NCBI GenBank assembly: GCA_900755995.1
Contig: CAAEIM010000128.1
Coordinates: 1 to 36,195, forward strand
From: Clostridia bacterium
Lineage (GTDB): Bacteria; Bacillota; Clostridia; Oscillospirales; Acutalibacteraceae
Length of the DNA stretch: 36,195 bases
Direction: 5' to 3'
Position 1 is the stretch's first letter; each line of letters opens with the position of its first letter. Below, one piece after another: positions 14,060 through 22,882 of this stretch. The notes under the pieces were generated by a model. That model saw only the letters and a list, made by a program, of their open reading frames with translations. It was not told the DNA's origin and ran no database searches. The translations under genes were made by a program, and so were the position numbers.

Positions 14060-15250
14060 ATGAATAAAATAATTGCATTTTTGCTTGTGGCGGCAATTTC
14101 CGCATTTGCTGTGTGTGTGCCCTCAGCTGTGTGCGGCGGCAAATCTGTAAATTCGGCGGAAACAACCGTTTTGACCTCTGAAAGCAAACCACAGAAGCCT
14201 GCTGTGGTTCACAGCGAGCCAAAAAGCAAAATGAGTCAAAAAACAGAGGAAAAGCTGGAATTTCAACCACAATTTGAGTTTTATGATAATTCTTTAAGCA
14301 AGCTGAATTTTAAAAATTCTGATGATTTGATGGAAAGCTATTGCCCGAATAACGCCTACCACCCAAAGCTCATTGATATGGGGGAAAAGTGGAACGGTTA
14401 CAGGTTTTGGGTTTCCTACACTCCTTACCCTAATAACAACGATTATTACGAAAATCCGCAGATTGTAGGCACCAACGATTTGGTGAATTATTCGGAGATA
14501 AAATATTTTGAGCCTCCGCTTGCTAATTATAAAAAATCGGTAAGATACAATTCGGACAGTCACCTTGTATATAATGACGAGCTTGACCGTATGGAGCTGT
14601 TCTGGAGATACACCGATTATGACGCCGACTATATGGCTTTGTATATGAGATATTCATATGACGGCGATAATTGGAGCGACAAGCTTGTATACTTTGAAAC
14701 CTACGAAAAAGAAAAGTACGATATGGTCAGCCCTGCCATTATCCGTGATGACGGAGCATATAAGGTGTGGTATGTAGATCATTATCATCTTAGCTACAGA
14801 GAGCTGAGAAACGGCGTCTGGTCTGAACCGATTAAGACAGATCTCGCCTTTGAAGACGGTGCTTATATTTGGCATCCGGATATAATAAAAACCAATCGTG
14901 GTTATGAACTGCTTGCCTGTGCCACCACAGACAAAAAGGACAGAAAGCATATGAACCTGTATTTTTCGGCTTCGGAGGACGGACTCAGCTGGGAAACTGC
15001 CTTAGAGGTTGTTTCCCCGTCAATGGACAGCACATCTTGGGACGGCGGCGGACTTTACAGACCGTCATTTACTTATGCTGATAATCATTACATAGTAATG
15101 TACAGCGGAAGAAACGATTACAACGACTTCGGTATCGGTCTGCTTGTCGGCAGAGATATGTTTAATCTTCACGGTACCGACCTTGACTATATCAACAACG
15201 GTCAGACTGATGCCCCGCTTTTGTGGGATTACATCAGAAACGATTTATAA
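14060..15250 (+). CDS. secreted five-bladed beta-propeller protein (glycosidase fold), copy 2
   Basis: This is a paralogue of the gene at 12642; the propeller parts align almost end to end at roughly 55-60% identity by eye (for example NSDSHLVYNDELDRMELFWRYTDYD). A signal peptide (MNKIIAFLLVAAISAFAVC, cleavage near residue 28) is followed by a Ser/Thr/Lys/Pro-rich linker (residues 30-70) that copy 1 lacks. The start follows GAAGGA. No promoter was recognised; the palindromic repeat fills the gap upstream. The substrate is unknown, and surface or exopolysaccharide processing is one possibility. Neither copy has a dockerin or wall-anchor motif. Confidence 0.8.
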   Translation: MNKIIAFLLVAAISAFAVCVPSAVCGGKSVNSAETTVLTSESKPQKPAVVHSEPKSKMSQKTEEKLEFQPQFEFYDNSLSKLNFKNSDDLMESYCPNNAYHPKLIDMGEKWNGYRFWVSYTPYPNNNDYYENPQIVGTNDLVNYSEIKYFEPPLANYKKSVRYNSDSHLVYNDELDRMELFWRYTDYDADYMALYMRYSYDGDNWSDKLVYFETYEKEKYDMVSPAIIRDDGAYKVWYVDHYHLSYRELRNGVWSEPIKTDLAFEDGAYIWHPDIIKTNRGYELLACATTDKKDRKHMNLYFSASEDGLSWETALEVVSPSMDSTSWDGGGLYRPSFTYADNHYIVMYSGRNDYNDFGIGLLVGRDMFNLHGTDLDYINNGQTDAPLLWDYIRNDL

Positions 15251-15294
15251 ACCGTGCAATGCGACTTACGCACGGAGAGTTTGGAGGTGAAAAA

Positions 15295-15711
15295 ATGGAT
15301 ACTGAAAAACGTGCTGTAGTGCTCGCCTGTGTGACAATGCAGTTTGAATGTGACAGAATTATAAAGGTTGCAAAGCAGATTGCAGACGATACAGACTGTG
15401 AGCTTAGGGTGCTTTCCGTACTTGAACCTACGCACGATTATACTGAGGCTGCATATCAGATTGAGTATCTTAATCTGGTGTCAAAGAAATTCGGCGCAGA
15501 TATGACGGTGCTTTTTGATAAGAATCCCGACTGTGCGGCAGCGGATTTTGCTGAAAAATGCGGTGCTCAAAGAATTGTAACAGGACTGCACGACGGCGGT
15601 GAAAAAAGCTTTCTTGTCGGCTTTAACAGGCTCAAGCCTGAAATACCGCTTACAATGGTAGCAAAAGACAATATGGTTTATTCTATGGACGTATGCAAGG
15701 TATGTTCATAA
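15295..15711 (+). CDS. universal stress protein-like (USP/KdpD-like) protein
   Basis: This 138-aa alpha/beta protein shows the Rossmann-like pattern of the UspA family: VVLACVTMQFECDRIIKVAKQIA at the start, CELRVLSVLEP, ADMTVLFDKNPDCAAADFAEKCGAQRIVTGLHDGG, and IPLTMVAKDN at the end. It resembles the small USP domain of KdpD rather than full UspA. The typical nucleotide-binding Gly motif is not clear, so ligand binding is uncertain. GGAGG (15283-15287) fixes ATG 15295. The gene is 44 bases after the second propeller gene and could be co-transcribed with it. A terminator follows. Confidence 0.72.
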   Translation: MDTEKRAVVLACVTMQFECDRIIKVAKQIADDTDCELRVLSVLEPTHDYTEAAYQIEYLNLVSKKFGADMTVLFDKNPDCAAADFAEKCGAQRIVTGLHDGGEKSFLVGFNRLKPEIPLTMVAKDNMVYSMDVCKVCS

Positions 15712-15771
15712 GAATCAAATATGATTAGAAGTTTGCAAATATTTTTTTAATAAGAAATCTCCCGGATAAAG

Positions 15772-15808
15772 AATACCGACTCACGAACCAACCGAGTCGG
15801 TATTTTTT
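15772..15808 (+). terminator. intrinsic terminator after the USP-like gene
   Basis: A perfect 11-bp stem (AATACCGACTC / GAGTCGGTATT, 15772-15804) runs into TTTTTT. It is strong and ends the propeller-USP transcript. Confidence 0.92.
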
Positions 15809-15890
15809 CTTTTATATAAAGCCAAGCTTTTTGCAAAAACTGTTTATTTTTAATACACTTAAATAATTAAACGAAAATTATAAAAGAGTA

Positions 15891-15919
15891 TTGATTTTTT
15901 TAGTGAATAGTGTTAATAT
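15891..15919 (+). promoter_or_regulatory. sigma-A promoter of the dockerin gene
   Basis: TTGATT (15891-15896) and TAATAT (15914-15919) are 17 bases apart. This leaves an approximately 70-base leader to the start at 15996, which has a GAGAGAGGGG ribosome binding site. The match is moderate. Confidence 0.6.
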
Positions 15920-15995
15920 TAAATTAAAAGACAAACCTACTAAAAAATTGTGGAGGTTTGGGTGAAAAATAATTTATAAGAGAGAGGGGTAAACT

Positions 15996-17912
15996 ATGAA
16001 AAAAAGGTCATTATTCTCAAGAGCTACTGCTGTTATTTTAACATTAGCAGTAACTTACTCGTTGTGCGCCACATCTGTAGGCGCAGTAACAGGAACATGT
16101 ATCTCATATAAAGGAAGTAACAAAGAAGCGCAGGACTATCAGACCTGGGCAAGTCCGATATATTCTTACCTGACAAATACCTCGGACGGAAACATTATGA
16201 CTGTTCAGTATGTTGACAGTGAAAATCGTGTTGTGGCAACCTACTATGACTCAAATTACAATTTTTTGAGAGAAAAGAAGATTTCTCAGGAGCTTCCGCT
16301 GTTTGGCGGCTTCTATGAAACGGCTTCAAATTATTACATAATCTCCGGACAGGAAAACCGTGAACAGCTTCCTAATGTTGAAAGCTTTAGGATAATAAAG
16401 TATGATAAAAACTGGAACAGAATTGCATCTACCGGACTTAGCGACTGCAATACTACCGTTCCCTTTGATGCAGGCTGTGTGCGTGTTGATGAATGCGGAG
16501 AATATCTTATAATCAGAACAAGCCACGAGATGTATAAATCAAACGACGGCCGTAATCATCAGGCGAATGTAACCATCCAGCTTGATGCCGAAAATATGAG
16601 AATTACCGACTCGGTAACAGGTGTATTTTGGGGCGGCGTAGGCTATGTGAGTCATTCGTTTAACCAGTTTGTAAAGGTTGAAAATAATAATATTGTTGCA
16701 GTGGATCACGGTGATGCGTATCCGAGGAGCATAGTACTCAGCAAGTACGATACCAATCTTATGGCAGGCAGCTTTTTTGATTACTATGGCTGCTGCACTC
16801 CGATTGATTTTATAAAATTTCCGGGAGAAATCGGAAATAACTATACAGGTGCATCTGTAGGCGGCTTTGAAATCTCAAGCACAGACTACATTATAGCAGG
16901 TTCGGCTGTTGATTATGATTCCTATGTTGACTATGACTGGGCTAATCAAGAAAAGGAAATAAGAAATATCTTTGTTTCAACAATCGATAAGGATACTAAT
17001 AGAGCTAACACATATTACGTTACATCTTATAGCGACGGCGAAATTGATGCAAGCACGCCTCACCTTGTAAAAACAGGCGATGATACCTTTATGCTCCTGT
17101 GGACAAGAGATGATACGGTTTACTACACTCAGCTTAACCGTAAGGGCAACTGCGTCGGCAATATCAATTCTATCAAGGGAAATCTGTCTGACTGTGTACC
17201 GGTTGTTGTAAACAACGAGCTTAAGTGGTATGTATGGGATAATAATATTATTGATTTTTATTCAATAAATCTCGATACTCAGCAGGCAAGCGTAACACAA
17301 ATTGAGAACGGTCATCAGTACAATGTAATCAGCGCCGGAAACGGCAAAGCAACGCTTGAGTGTCCTGTATGCGGCCTGGTCGAAACAGTAGGTATTTTTA
17401 CAGGGATTGAAGTATATTCGGGAACAAGAACCTACACCGACCAAGGTTCAAGCTTCAAAGGCTACAGCGGAATGAAAAGAGAATACAGCGTTGGTGACAG
17501 AATAGACCTATTGATAAGAACCACCGCAAGCGAAGAATTTGATGAGTGCAAAGATGAATGTGTTATTAACATATCAGACCCGTCTATTGCAGAATTAAAA
17601 ACCGATTCGCTTGGTGACAATTATATTAATATACTCAGACCGGGTAATGTGACAATTACTATAGGCTCAAAATACGACCCGACTGTTTCGGAGACATACT
17701 CAATAAAGGCAATGTTAAACGGCTACGAATTAGGCGATGTAAATCTTGACGGCAAGGTGGACATTCAGGATGTAACCTACTTACAAAAATATCTTGCATA
17801 TATGGTAAGCTTTACCGACGATCAGAGGATTCTGGCTGATGTGAGCTATGACGGAACTACTGCGATAGACGATGCAACGCTTATTCAAATACGCCTTGCT
17901 GAAAGTATGTAA
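15996..17912 (+). CDS. secreted beta-rich protein with C-terminal type I dockerin
   Basis: This protein has 638 aa. A signal peptide covers residues about 1-30 (AVILTLAVTYSLCATSVGA). Residues about 35-450 are strand-rich and propeller-like, without a recognised catalytic motif. Residues about 455-470 hold a small CPVCGL motif, and residues about 520-570 an Ig-like (BIG2-type) domain (SDPSIAELKTDSLGDNYINI). Residues 578-637 are a dockerin: the first loop DVNLDGKVDIQD has the Ca2+ residues D, N, D, D, D, whereas the second, DVSYDGTTAIDD, has Ala at position 9. Dockerins plug proteins into cohesins of a cellulosome, so the protein is probably displayed on the surface. No cohesin is in this window. 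Confidence 0.85.
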   Translation: MKKRSLFSRATAVILTLAVTYSLCATSVGAVTGTCISYKGSNKEAQDYQTWASPIYSYLTNTSDGNIMTVQYVDSENRVVATYYDSNYNFLREKKISQELPLFGGFYETASNYYIISGQENREQLPNVESFRIIKYDKNWNRIASTGLSDCNTTVPFDAGCVRVDECGEYLIIRTSHEMYKSNDGRNHQANVTIQLDAENMRITDSVTGVFWGGVGYVSHSFNQFVKVENNNIVAVDHGDAYPRSIVLSKYDTNLMAGSFFDYYGCCTPIDFIKFPGEIGNNYTGASVGGFEISSTDYIIAGSAVDYDSYVDYDWANQEKEIRNIFVSTIDKDTNRANTYYVTSYSDGEIDASTPHLVKTGDDTFMLLWTRDDTVYYTQLNRKGNCVGNINSIKGNLSDCVPVVVNNELKWYVWDNNIIDFYSINLDTQQASVTQIENGHQYNVISAGNGKATLECPVCGLVETVGIFTGIEVYSGTRTYTDQGSSFKGYSGMKREYSVGDRIDLLIRTTASEEFDECKDECVINISDPSIAELKTDSLGDNYINILRPGNVTITIGSKYDPTVSETYSIKAMLNGYELGDVNLDGKVDIQDVTYLQKYLAYMVSFTDDQRILADVSYDGTTAIDDATLIQIRLAESM

Positions 17913-17964
17913 TTGGAAGAAGATTAAAAAATTAATAAATCTAATGTAAGATATTAGGATACAG

Positions 17965-18005
17965 AACAGGCGAAGCTCTTTATCTCTCTGAGCTTCGCCT
18001 GTTTT
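17965..18005 (+). terminator. intrinsic terminator after the dockerin gene
   Basis: A perfect 14-bp stem (AACAGGCGAAGCTC / GAGCTTCGCCTGTT, 17965-18003) is followed by TTTTA. It is convergent with the ppdK terminator. Confidence 0.88.
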
Positions 18006-18053
18006 ATTGATAGAAATGCAGTGTTTACAAGGATTTTTCTATGATTTGCGGGT

Positions 18054-18085
18054 AAAAAAGGCCTTGCAGAATTTCTCCTGCAAGG
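18054..18085 (-). terminator. intrinsic terminator of ppdK
   Basis: A perfect 8-bp stem (CCTTGCAG / CTGCAAGG, 18062-18085) is followed on the minus strand by TTTTTT (plus A-run 18054-18059). It lies about 60 bases after the ppdK stop codon. Confidence 0.85.
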
Positions 18086-18145
18086 TCAATTCTTATTTTA
18101 TAGCTTTACAAAATTGGGGTTGTCCCAAATTACAAACCTATATAA

Positions 18146-20776
18146 TTATTTCATATCAGCGATAGCAGCCTGAGCAGCAGCAAGTCTTGCAATTGGCACA
18201 CGGAATGGTGAGCATGATACATAGTCAAGACCAATCTTATGGCAGAACTCAACTGATGATGGGTCGCCGCCGTGCTCGCCGCAGATACCTACGTGGAGCT
18301 TGTTGTTTACAGGCTTACCGAGCTTAATAGCTGTTTCCATAAGCTTGCCAACGCCTGTCTGGTCGAGCTTAGCAAATGGATCGTTCTCAAAGATTTTAGC
18401 GTCATAGTAAGCGTTGAGGAACTTACCTGCATCATCTCTTGAGAAGCCGAATGTCATCTGGGTAAGATCGTTTGTACCGAAGCAGAAGAAGTCAGCCTCA
18501 GCAGCAATCTCGTCTGCTGTAAGAGCAGCTCTTGGGATTTCGATCATTGTACCAACTTCGTACTCAAGCTCAATGCCTGCAGCAGCGATTTCAGCGTCAG
18601 CTGTTTCAACTACTACCTTCTTAACATACTTAAGCTCCTTAACCTCGCATACGAGTGGAATCATAATTTCAGGCTTAACTGCCCAATCAGGATGAGCCTT
18701 CTTAACGTTGATAGCAGCACGGATAACTGCCTTTGTCTGCATCTTTGCAATTTCAGGATAGGTAACTGCAAGACGGCAGCCACGGTGACCCATCATTGGG
18801 TTGAACTCGTGGAGTGAAGAAATGATAGCCTTGATTGTTTCAACGCTCTTGCCCTGAGCAGCAGCAAGCTTCTCAATGTCAGCTTCTTCTGTAGGAACAA
18901 ACTCGTGGAGTGGCGGATCAAGGAATCTGATTGTAACCGGGTTGCCCTCAAGAGCCTCATAAAGAGCCTCAAAGTCGCCCTGCTGATAAGGAAGAATCTT
19001 CTCAAGAGCAGCTTCTCTTTCCTCAACTGTATCTGAGCAAATCATCTCTCTGAATGCAGCGATTCTGTCCTCCTCAAAGAACATATGCTCTGTACGGCAA
19101 AGACCGATACCCTCAGCGCCAAGCTCACGAGCCTTTTTAGCGTCAGCAGGTGTATCTGCGTTAGTTCTAACCTTGAGCTTTCTGTACTTGTCAGCCCAGC
19201 TCATAATTCTGCCGAACTCGCCTGCGATTGTAGCGTCAACAGTAGGAATAACACCGTCATAGATGTTACCTGTTGAACCGTCGATTGAAATATAGTCACC
19301 CTCGTGGAACTCTTTGCCTGCGAGTGTAAACTTCTTGTTAGCCTCGTCCATATTGATGTCGCCGCAGCCTGATACACAGCAAGTACCCATACCACGAGCA
19401 ACAACTGCTGCGTGAGATGTCATACCGCCACGAACTGTGAGGATACCCTGTGAAGCCTTCATACCTGTGATGTCCTCAGGTGAAGTTTCAAGACGAACAA
19501 GAACAACCTTTTCGCCCTTAGCGTTCCAAGCCTCAGCGTCCTCTGCTGTGAATACTACCTTACCGCAGGCAGCACCCGGTGAAGCACCAAGACCCTTGCC
19601 GATTGGTGTAGCAGCCTTAAGAGCAGCAGCGTCAAACTGTGGGTGGAGAAGTGTGTCGAGGTTACGAGGGTCGATCATAGCAACAGCCTCAGCCTCTGTT
19701 CTCATGCCCTCATCAACGAGGTCACAAGCAATCTTAAGAGCAGCCTGAGCTGTTCTCTTACCGTTTCTTGTCTGGAGCATATAGAGCTTCTTGTTCTCAA
19801 CAGTGAACTCCATATCCTGCATATCTCTGTAGTGGTCCTCAAGAGTCTTGCAAACAGTCTGGAACTGAGCAAAAGCCTCAGGGAATGTTTCAGCCATCTG
19901 AGCGATTGGCATTGGTGTACGAACACCTGCAACTACGTCCTCGCCCTGTGCGTTTGTAAGGAACTCACCCATGAGCTTCTTTTCACCTGTAGCAGGATCT
20001 CTTGTAAATGCAACGCCTGTACCGCAGTCGTCACCCATATTACCAAATGCCATTGACTGTACGTTAACAGCAGTACCCCATGAATAAGGAATATCGTTAT
20101 CACGGCGGTAAACGTTAGCTCTTGGGTTGTCCCATGAACGGAATACAGCCTTGATAGCGCCCATAAGCTGCTCCTTAGGATCGTCAGGGAAGTCAACGCC
20201 GATTTTAGCCTTGTACTCAGCCTTGAACTGTGAAGCAAGCTCCTTGAGGTCGTCAGCGTCAAGCTCAACGTCCTGAGTAACGCCCTTCTTAGCCTTCATT
20301 TCGTCGATAAGCTCTTCAAAGTACTTCTTACCAACTTCCATAACTACGTCAGAATACATCTGAATAAATCTTCTGTAGCAGTCCCAAGCCCAACGAGGAT
20401 TGTTAGACTTCTTTGCAATAACTTCAACAACGTTTTCGTTAAGACCGAGGTTGAGGATTGTATCCATCATACCAGGCATTGATGCTCTTGCACCTGAACG
20501 AACTGAAACGAGGAGAGGATTCTCTAAGTCGCCGAACTTCTTGCCTGTGATTTCTTCCATTTTGCCAATGTACTCGTTAATCTGGCCCTGAATTTCGTCG
20601 TTAATCTCTCTGCCGTCCTCATAGTACTGAGTACAAGCCTCTGTTGTAATTGTAAAGCCCTGTGGAACGGGAAGACCTAAGCTTGTCATTTCTGCAAGGT
20701 TAGCGCCCTTACCGCCAAGAAGCTCACGCATGTTAGCATTACCTTCTGAGAAAAGGTATACCCATTTGTTTGCCAT
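18146..20776 (-). CDS. ppdK: pyruvate, phosphate dikinase
   Basis: It converts PEP, AMP and PPi to pyruvate, ATP and phosphate, reversibly. It is 876 aa, the usual length. The N-terminal ATP-grasp is at residues 10-340 (LLGGKGANLAEMTSLGLPVP, SMPGMMDT). The central His domain has the swivelling catalytic His in GGMTSHAAVVARGMGTCC (about residue 455). The C-terminal PEP-binding barrel has FGTNDLTQMTFGFSRDDAG and CGEHGGDPSSVEFC. All motifs look intact. In anaerobes that use PPi-linked glycolysis it often takes the place of pyruvate kinase. It has a GGAGGA ribosome binding site and its own promoter and terminator, and is monocistronic. Codon use is typical of a highly expressed gene. Confidence 0.98.
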   Translation of the reverse strand: MANKWVYLFSEGNANMRELLGGKGANLAEMTSLGLPVPQGFTITTEACTQYYEDGREINDEIQGQINEYIGKMEEITGKKFGDLENPLLVSVRSGARASMPGMMDTILNLGLNENVVEVIAKKSNNPRWAWDCYRRFIQMYSDVVMEVGKKYFEELIDEMKAKKGVTQDVELDADDLKELASQFKAEYKAKIGVDFPDDPKEQLMGAIKAVFRSWDNPRANVYRRDNDIPYSWGTAVNVQSMAFGNMGDDCGTGVAFTRDPATGEKKLMGEFLTNAQGEDVVAGVRTPMPIAQMAETFPEAFAQFQTVCKTLEDHYRDMQDMEFTVENKKLYMLQTRNGKRTAQAALKIACDLVDEGMRTEAEAVAMIDPRNLDTLLHPQFDAAALKAATPIGKGLGASPGAACGKVVFTAEDAEAWNAKGEKVVLVRLETSPEDITGMKASQGILTVRGGMTSHAAVVARGMGTCCVSGCGDINMDEANKKFTLAGKEFHEGDYISIDGSTGNIYDGVIPTVDATIAGEFGRIMSWADKYRKLKVRTNADTPADAKKARELGAEGIGLCRTEHMFFEEDRIAAFREMICSDTVEEREAALEKILPYQQGDFEALYEALEGNPVTIRFLDPPLHEFVPTEEADIEKLAAAQGKSVETIKAIISSLHEFNPMMGHRGCRLAVTYPEIAKMQTKAVIRAAINVKKAHPDWAVKPEIMIPLVCEVKELKYVKKVVVETADAEIAAAGIELEYEVGTMIEIPRAALTADEIAAEADFFCFGTNDLTQMTFGFSRDDAGKFLNAYYDAKIFENDPFAKLDQTGVGKLMETAIKLGKPVNNKLHVGICGEHGGDPSSVEFCHKIGLDYVSCSPFRVPIARLAAAQAAIADMK

Positions 20777-20801
20777 TTTGGTAATCCTCCTAAAATAATA
20801 A

Positions 20802-20829
20802 ATTATACGGCTGTGGCAGAATCTGTAAA
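20802..20829 (-). promoter_or_regulatory. sigma-A promoter of ppdK
   Basis: On the minus strand TTTACA (plus 20824-20829) and TATAAT (plus 20802-20807) are 16 bases apart and about 30 bases before the ppdK start. The -35 lies inside the loop of an inverted repeat. Confidence 0.65.
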
Positions 20830-20837
20830 AATCTGCC
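20815..20837. promoter_or_regulatory. possible operator, GGCAGA inverted repeat at the ppdK promoter
   Basis: GGCAGA (20815-20820) and TCTGCC (20832-20837) are separated by 11 bases and straddle the -35 box. It is short, so it could be chance; placement is the only reason to list it. Confidence 0.3.
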
Positions 20838-20992
20838 TGCTTGTATAAGCCTATTCATAATTATACCAAAGTCCGGTCAAAATAGCTATAGATTTTTAAA
20901 AATTTTTTCCTATAAAATTCGTTTTTTTATTCAGACAATATTGTATAAATCGTTTAAATTTAACCGAAATGTTGTTTTTTTGTAAAATACCC

Positions 20993-21020
20993 TTGAAATT
21001 TGTAATTTTTATGCGATAAT
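20993..21020 (+). promoter_or_regulatory. sigma-A promoter of the glmU-like / prs operon
   Basis: TTGAAA (20993-20998) and GATAAT (21015-21020) are 16 bases apart, with a TGC extended -10 (21012-21014). The start codon at 21092 is about 65 bases downstream. The match is moderate to good. Confidence 0.6.
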
Positions 21021-21091
21021 ATTAATATGTATTCTTGTGTGTGTATCGGCAGTTACACGCAGCTAATAACAGAATAACAAGGAGATTACAT

Positions 21092-21844
21092 ATGAGTAAT
21101 TGTGCGATTATTCTTGCAGGCGGAGAGGGCAAGCGTATGAAAAGCGATAAGCCCAAAACCCTTTCGCCTGTGCTCGGCAAGCCTATGCTTGAGTGGGTTA
21201 TATCCGCACTCAGGAAAGCAGGCATTGATGACATCTGCATTGTAAAGGGCTACAAAAAGGAATGTATTGACGAATTTATAAGCACCCTTGACTTTAAGGT
21301 TGCCACGGCTTATCAGGCTGAAAGGCTCGGCACGGGACATGCAGTAATGATGGCTAAGGACTTTTTAGAGGCTCACAAGGGCGGCAGCGTTGTGATTCTT
21401 AACGGTGATGCACCGTTTATGGACAGCAGGACTATTGAAAAGTCGCTTGCTCAGCACACCAAAACTCAGTCAAGCGCAACGGTAATTTCCGCTATGGTTG
21501 ACAATCCTACGGGCTACGGCAGAATTGTCCGTGACGAAAACGGTGATGTAAAGTCAATAGTTGAGCAGAAGGACGGCAGCGAGGAAATTCTTAAAATAAA
21601 AGAAGTAAACTCGGGCGGCTTCTGGTTTGACACAGAAAAGCTTTTGTCGGTGCTCGGCAGAATTTCAACAAACAATAATGCAAGGGAGTATTATCTTCCC
21701 GACGCACTCAAGCTTTTGCTTGCAGACGGCTGCAAGGTGGGCGCATATACCGCAGAGTGCAGCGATGCAGTGCTCGGCGCAAACGATCCGGCACAGCTTG
21801 AGGAGCTTAACAATATTGCAAAGGACAGGGGTTATTCCTGTTAG
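21092..21844 (+). CDS. GlmU-like sugar nucleotidyltransferase (no acetyltransferase half)
   Basis: It has 250 aa, about half of full GlmU (near 450). The N-terminal signature LAGGEGKRMKSDKPKTLSP and later LGTGHAVMMAKDFL, ILNGDAPFMD, GYGRIVRDENG and EVNSGGFWFDTEKL are characteristic of the UDP-GlcNAc pyrophosphorylase domain, which joins UTP and GlcNAc-1-P. The left-handed beta-helix acetyltransferase domain is absent; the protein ends cleanly with TAG and no frameshift is visible. AAGGAG precedes ATG 21092. Position before prs is the same as gcaD (glmU) in Bacillus. The missing acetylation must be done elsewhere. I leave the symbol empty because it is not a complete GlmU. Confidence 0.85.
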   Translation: MSNCAIILAGGEGKRMKSDKPKTLSPVLGKPMLEWVISALRKAGIDDICIVKGYKKECIDEFISTLDFKVATAYQAERLGTGHAVMMAKDFLEAHKGGSVVILNGDAPFMDSRTIEKSLAQHTKTQSSATVISAMVDNPTGYGRIVRDENGDVKSIVEQKDGSEEILKIKEVNSGGFWFDTEKLLSVLGRISTNNNAREYYLPDALKLLLADGCKVGAYTAECSDAVLGANDPAQLEELNNIAKDRGYSC

Positions 21845-21893
21845 TCAATAGAAGAATATACAAAACTACTAAGGGTAAAAAGGAGCGATTACA

Positions 21894-22853
21894 ATGAATT
21901 TTCATGGAAAAGATATTAAAATCTTTACCGGAAGCTCAAATGTAAATGTAGCCAAAGGAATTGCAGGAAGTCTTGGAGTTCCGCTTGGCAAGAGCGAATG
22001 TACTCATTTTTCTGACGGTGAAATTGCTGTTTCTCTTCAGGAATCCGTAAGAGGCAGCGACTGCTTTATTGTTCAGTCAACCTGCACTCCCGTTAATGAC
22101 AACTTAATGGAAATGCTGATTATGATTGATGCTATGAAGAGAGCTTCAGCCGCAAGAATTACAGCAGTTATGCCATACTTCGGCTATGCACGACAGGACA
22201 GAAAGGCTAAGGCAAGAGATCCGATTTCGGCTAAGCTTTGCGCAGACATCATTACATCGGCAGGCGCTGACCGTGTACTCACAATGGATCTTCATGCAAA
22301 CCAGATTCAGGGCTTCTTTAATATCCCTGTTGACCACCTCTATGGTTCGCCGATTCTCGCAAACTATATGAGAGAAAAAATCGGCAATAATTTTGACGAG
22401 TACATAGTTGTTTCTCCTGACCTCGGCTCAGTTACACGTTCAAGAAACTTTGCTTCTAAAATCGGCACAGGTCTTGCTATTATTGACAAGAGAAGACCAA
22501 AGGCTAATGTATGCGAGGTTATGAACATTATTGGTGACGCAAGAGGCAAGAAGGTTATCCTTGTTGACGATATGATTGATACAGCCGGTACACTTTGCAA
22601 CGCAGCCAACGCTATCGTTGAAAAGGGCGGCGCTACAGAGGTTTACGCTTGTGCTACTCACGCAGTTCTTTCAGGCCCTGCTATTGAGAGAATTCAGAAC
22701 AGCGCAATCAAGGAGGTTGTTCTCCTTGACACAATCCCCGTTCCTCAGGAGAAGATGATTGATAAGTTCACAATTCTTCCTGTTGCACCAACATTTGCAG
22801 AGGCTATCGCAAGAATTTACAACGATAAGCCGTTTACACCTGCATTTGGTTAA
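21894..22853 (+). CDS. prs: ribose-phosphate pyrophosphokinase (PRPP synthetase)
   Basis: It makes PRPP from ribose-5-phosphate and ATP for purine, pyrimidine, His and Trp synthesis. It has 319 aa and all class I motifs: FSDGEIAVSLQESVRGSDCF, PYFGYARQDRKAKARDPISAK (catalytic flexible loop), DLHANQIQGFFNIPVDH, and the PRPP-binding loop VILVDDMIDTAGT (about residue 222). The start follows AAGGAG. It lies 49 bases after the GlmU-like gene, in the same order as in Bacillus, and is probably co-transcribed from the upstream promoter. Confidence 0.97.
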   Translation: MNFHGKDIKIFTGSSNVNVAKGIAGSLGVPLGKSECTHFSDGEIAVSLQESVRGSDCFIVQSTCTPVNDNLMEMLIMIDAMKRASAARITAVMPYFGYARQDRKAKARDPISAKLCADIITSAGADRVLTMDLHANQIQGFFNIPVDHLYGSPILANYMREKIGNNFDEYIVVSPDLGSVTRSRNFASKIGTGLAIIDKRRPKANVCEVMNIIGDARGKKVILVDDMIDTAGTLCNAANAIVEKGGATEVYACATHAVLSGPAIERIQNSAIKEVVLLDTIPVPQEKMIDKFTILPVAPTFAEAIARIYNDKPFTPAFG

Positions 22854-22882
22854 TGAACCGAAAATTAAATAGCGATTATACA

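Larger units (their letters stand above)
20777..21091. promoter_or_regulatory. divergent intergenic region of ppdK and the glmU-like gene
   Basis: There is no gene in these 315 bases. They hold the ppdK promoter and its adjacent GGCAGA inverted repeat (listed separately), an AT-rich tract (20890-21000) and the glmU-like promoter. A second possible minus-strand -10 (TATAAT, plus 20860-20865) lacks a good -35. Confidence 0.6.

Noticed and set aside
19643..20056. Plus-strand frame of 137 aa within ppdK
   Set aside because: It is antisense to a highly conserved, full-length ppdK gene with skewed codon use, a common source of false long frames.
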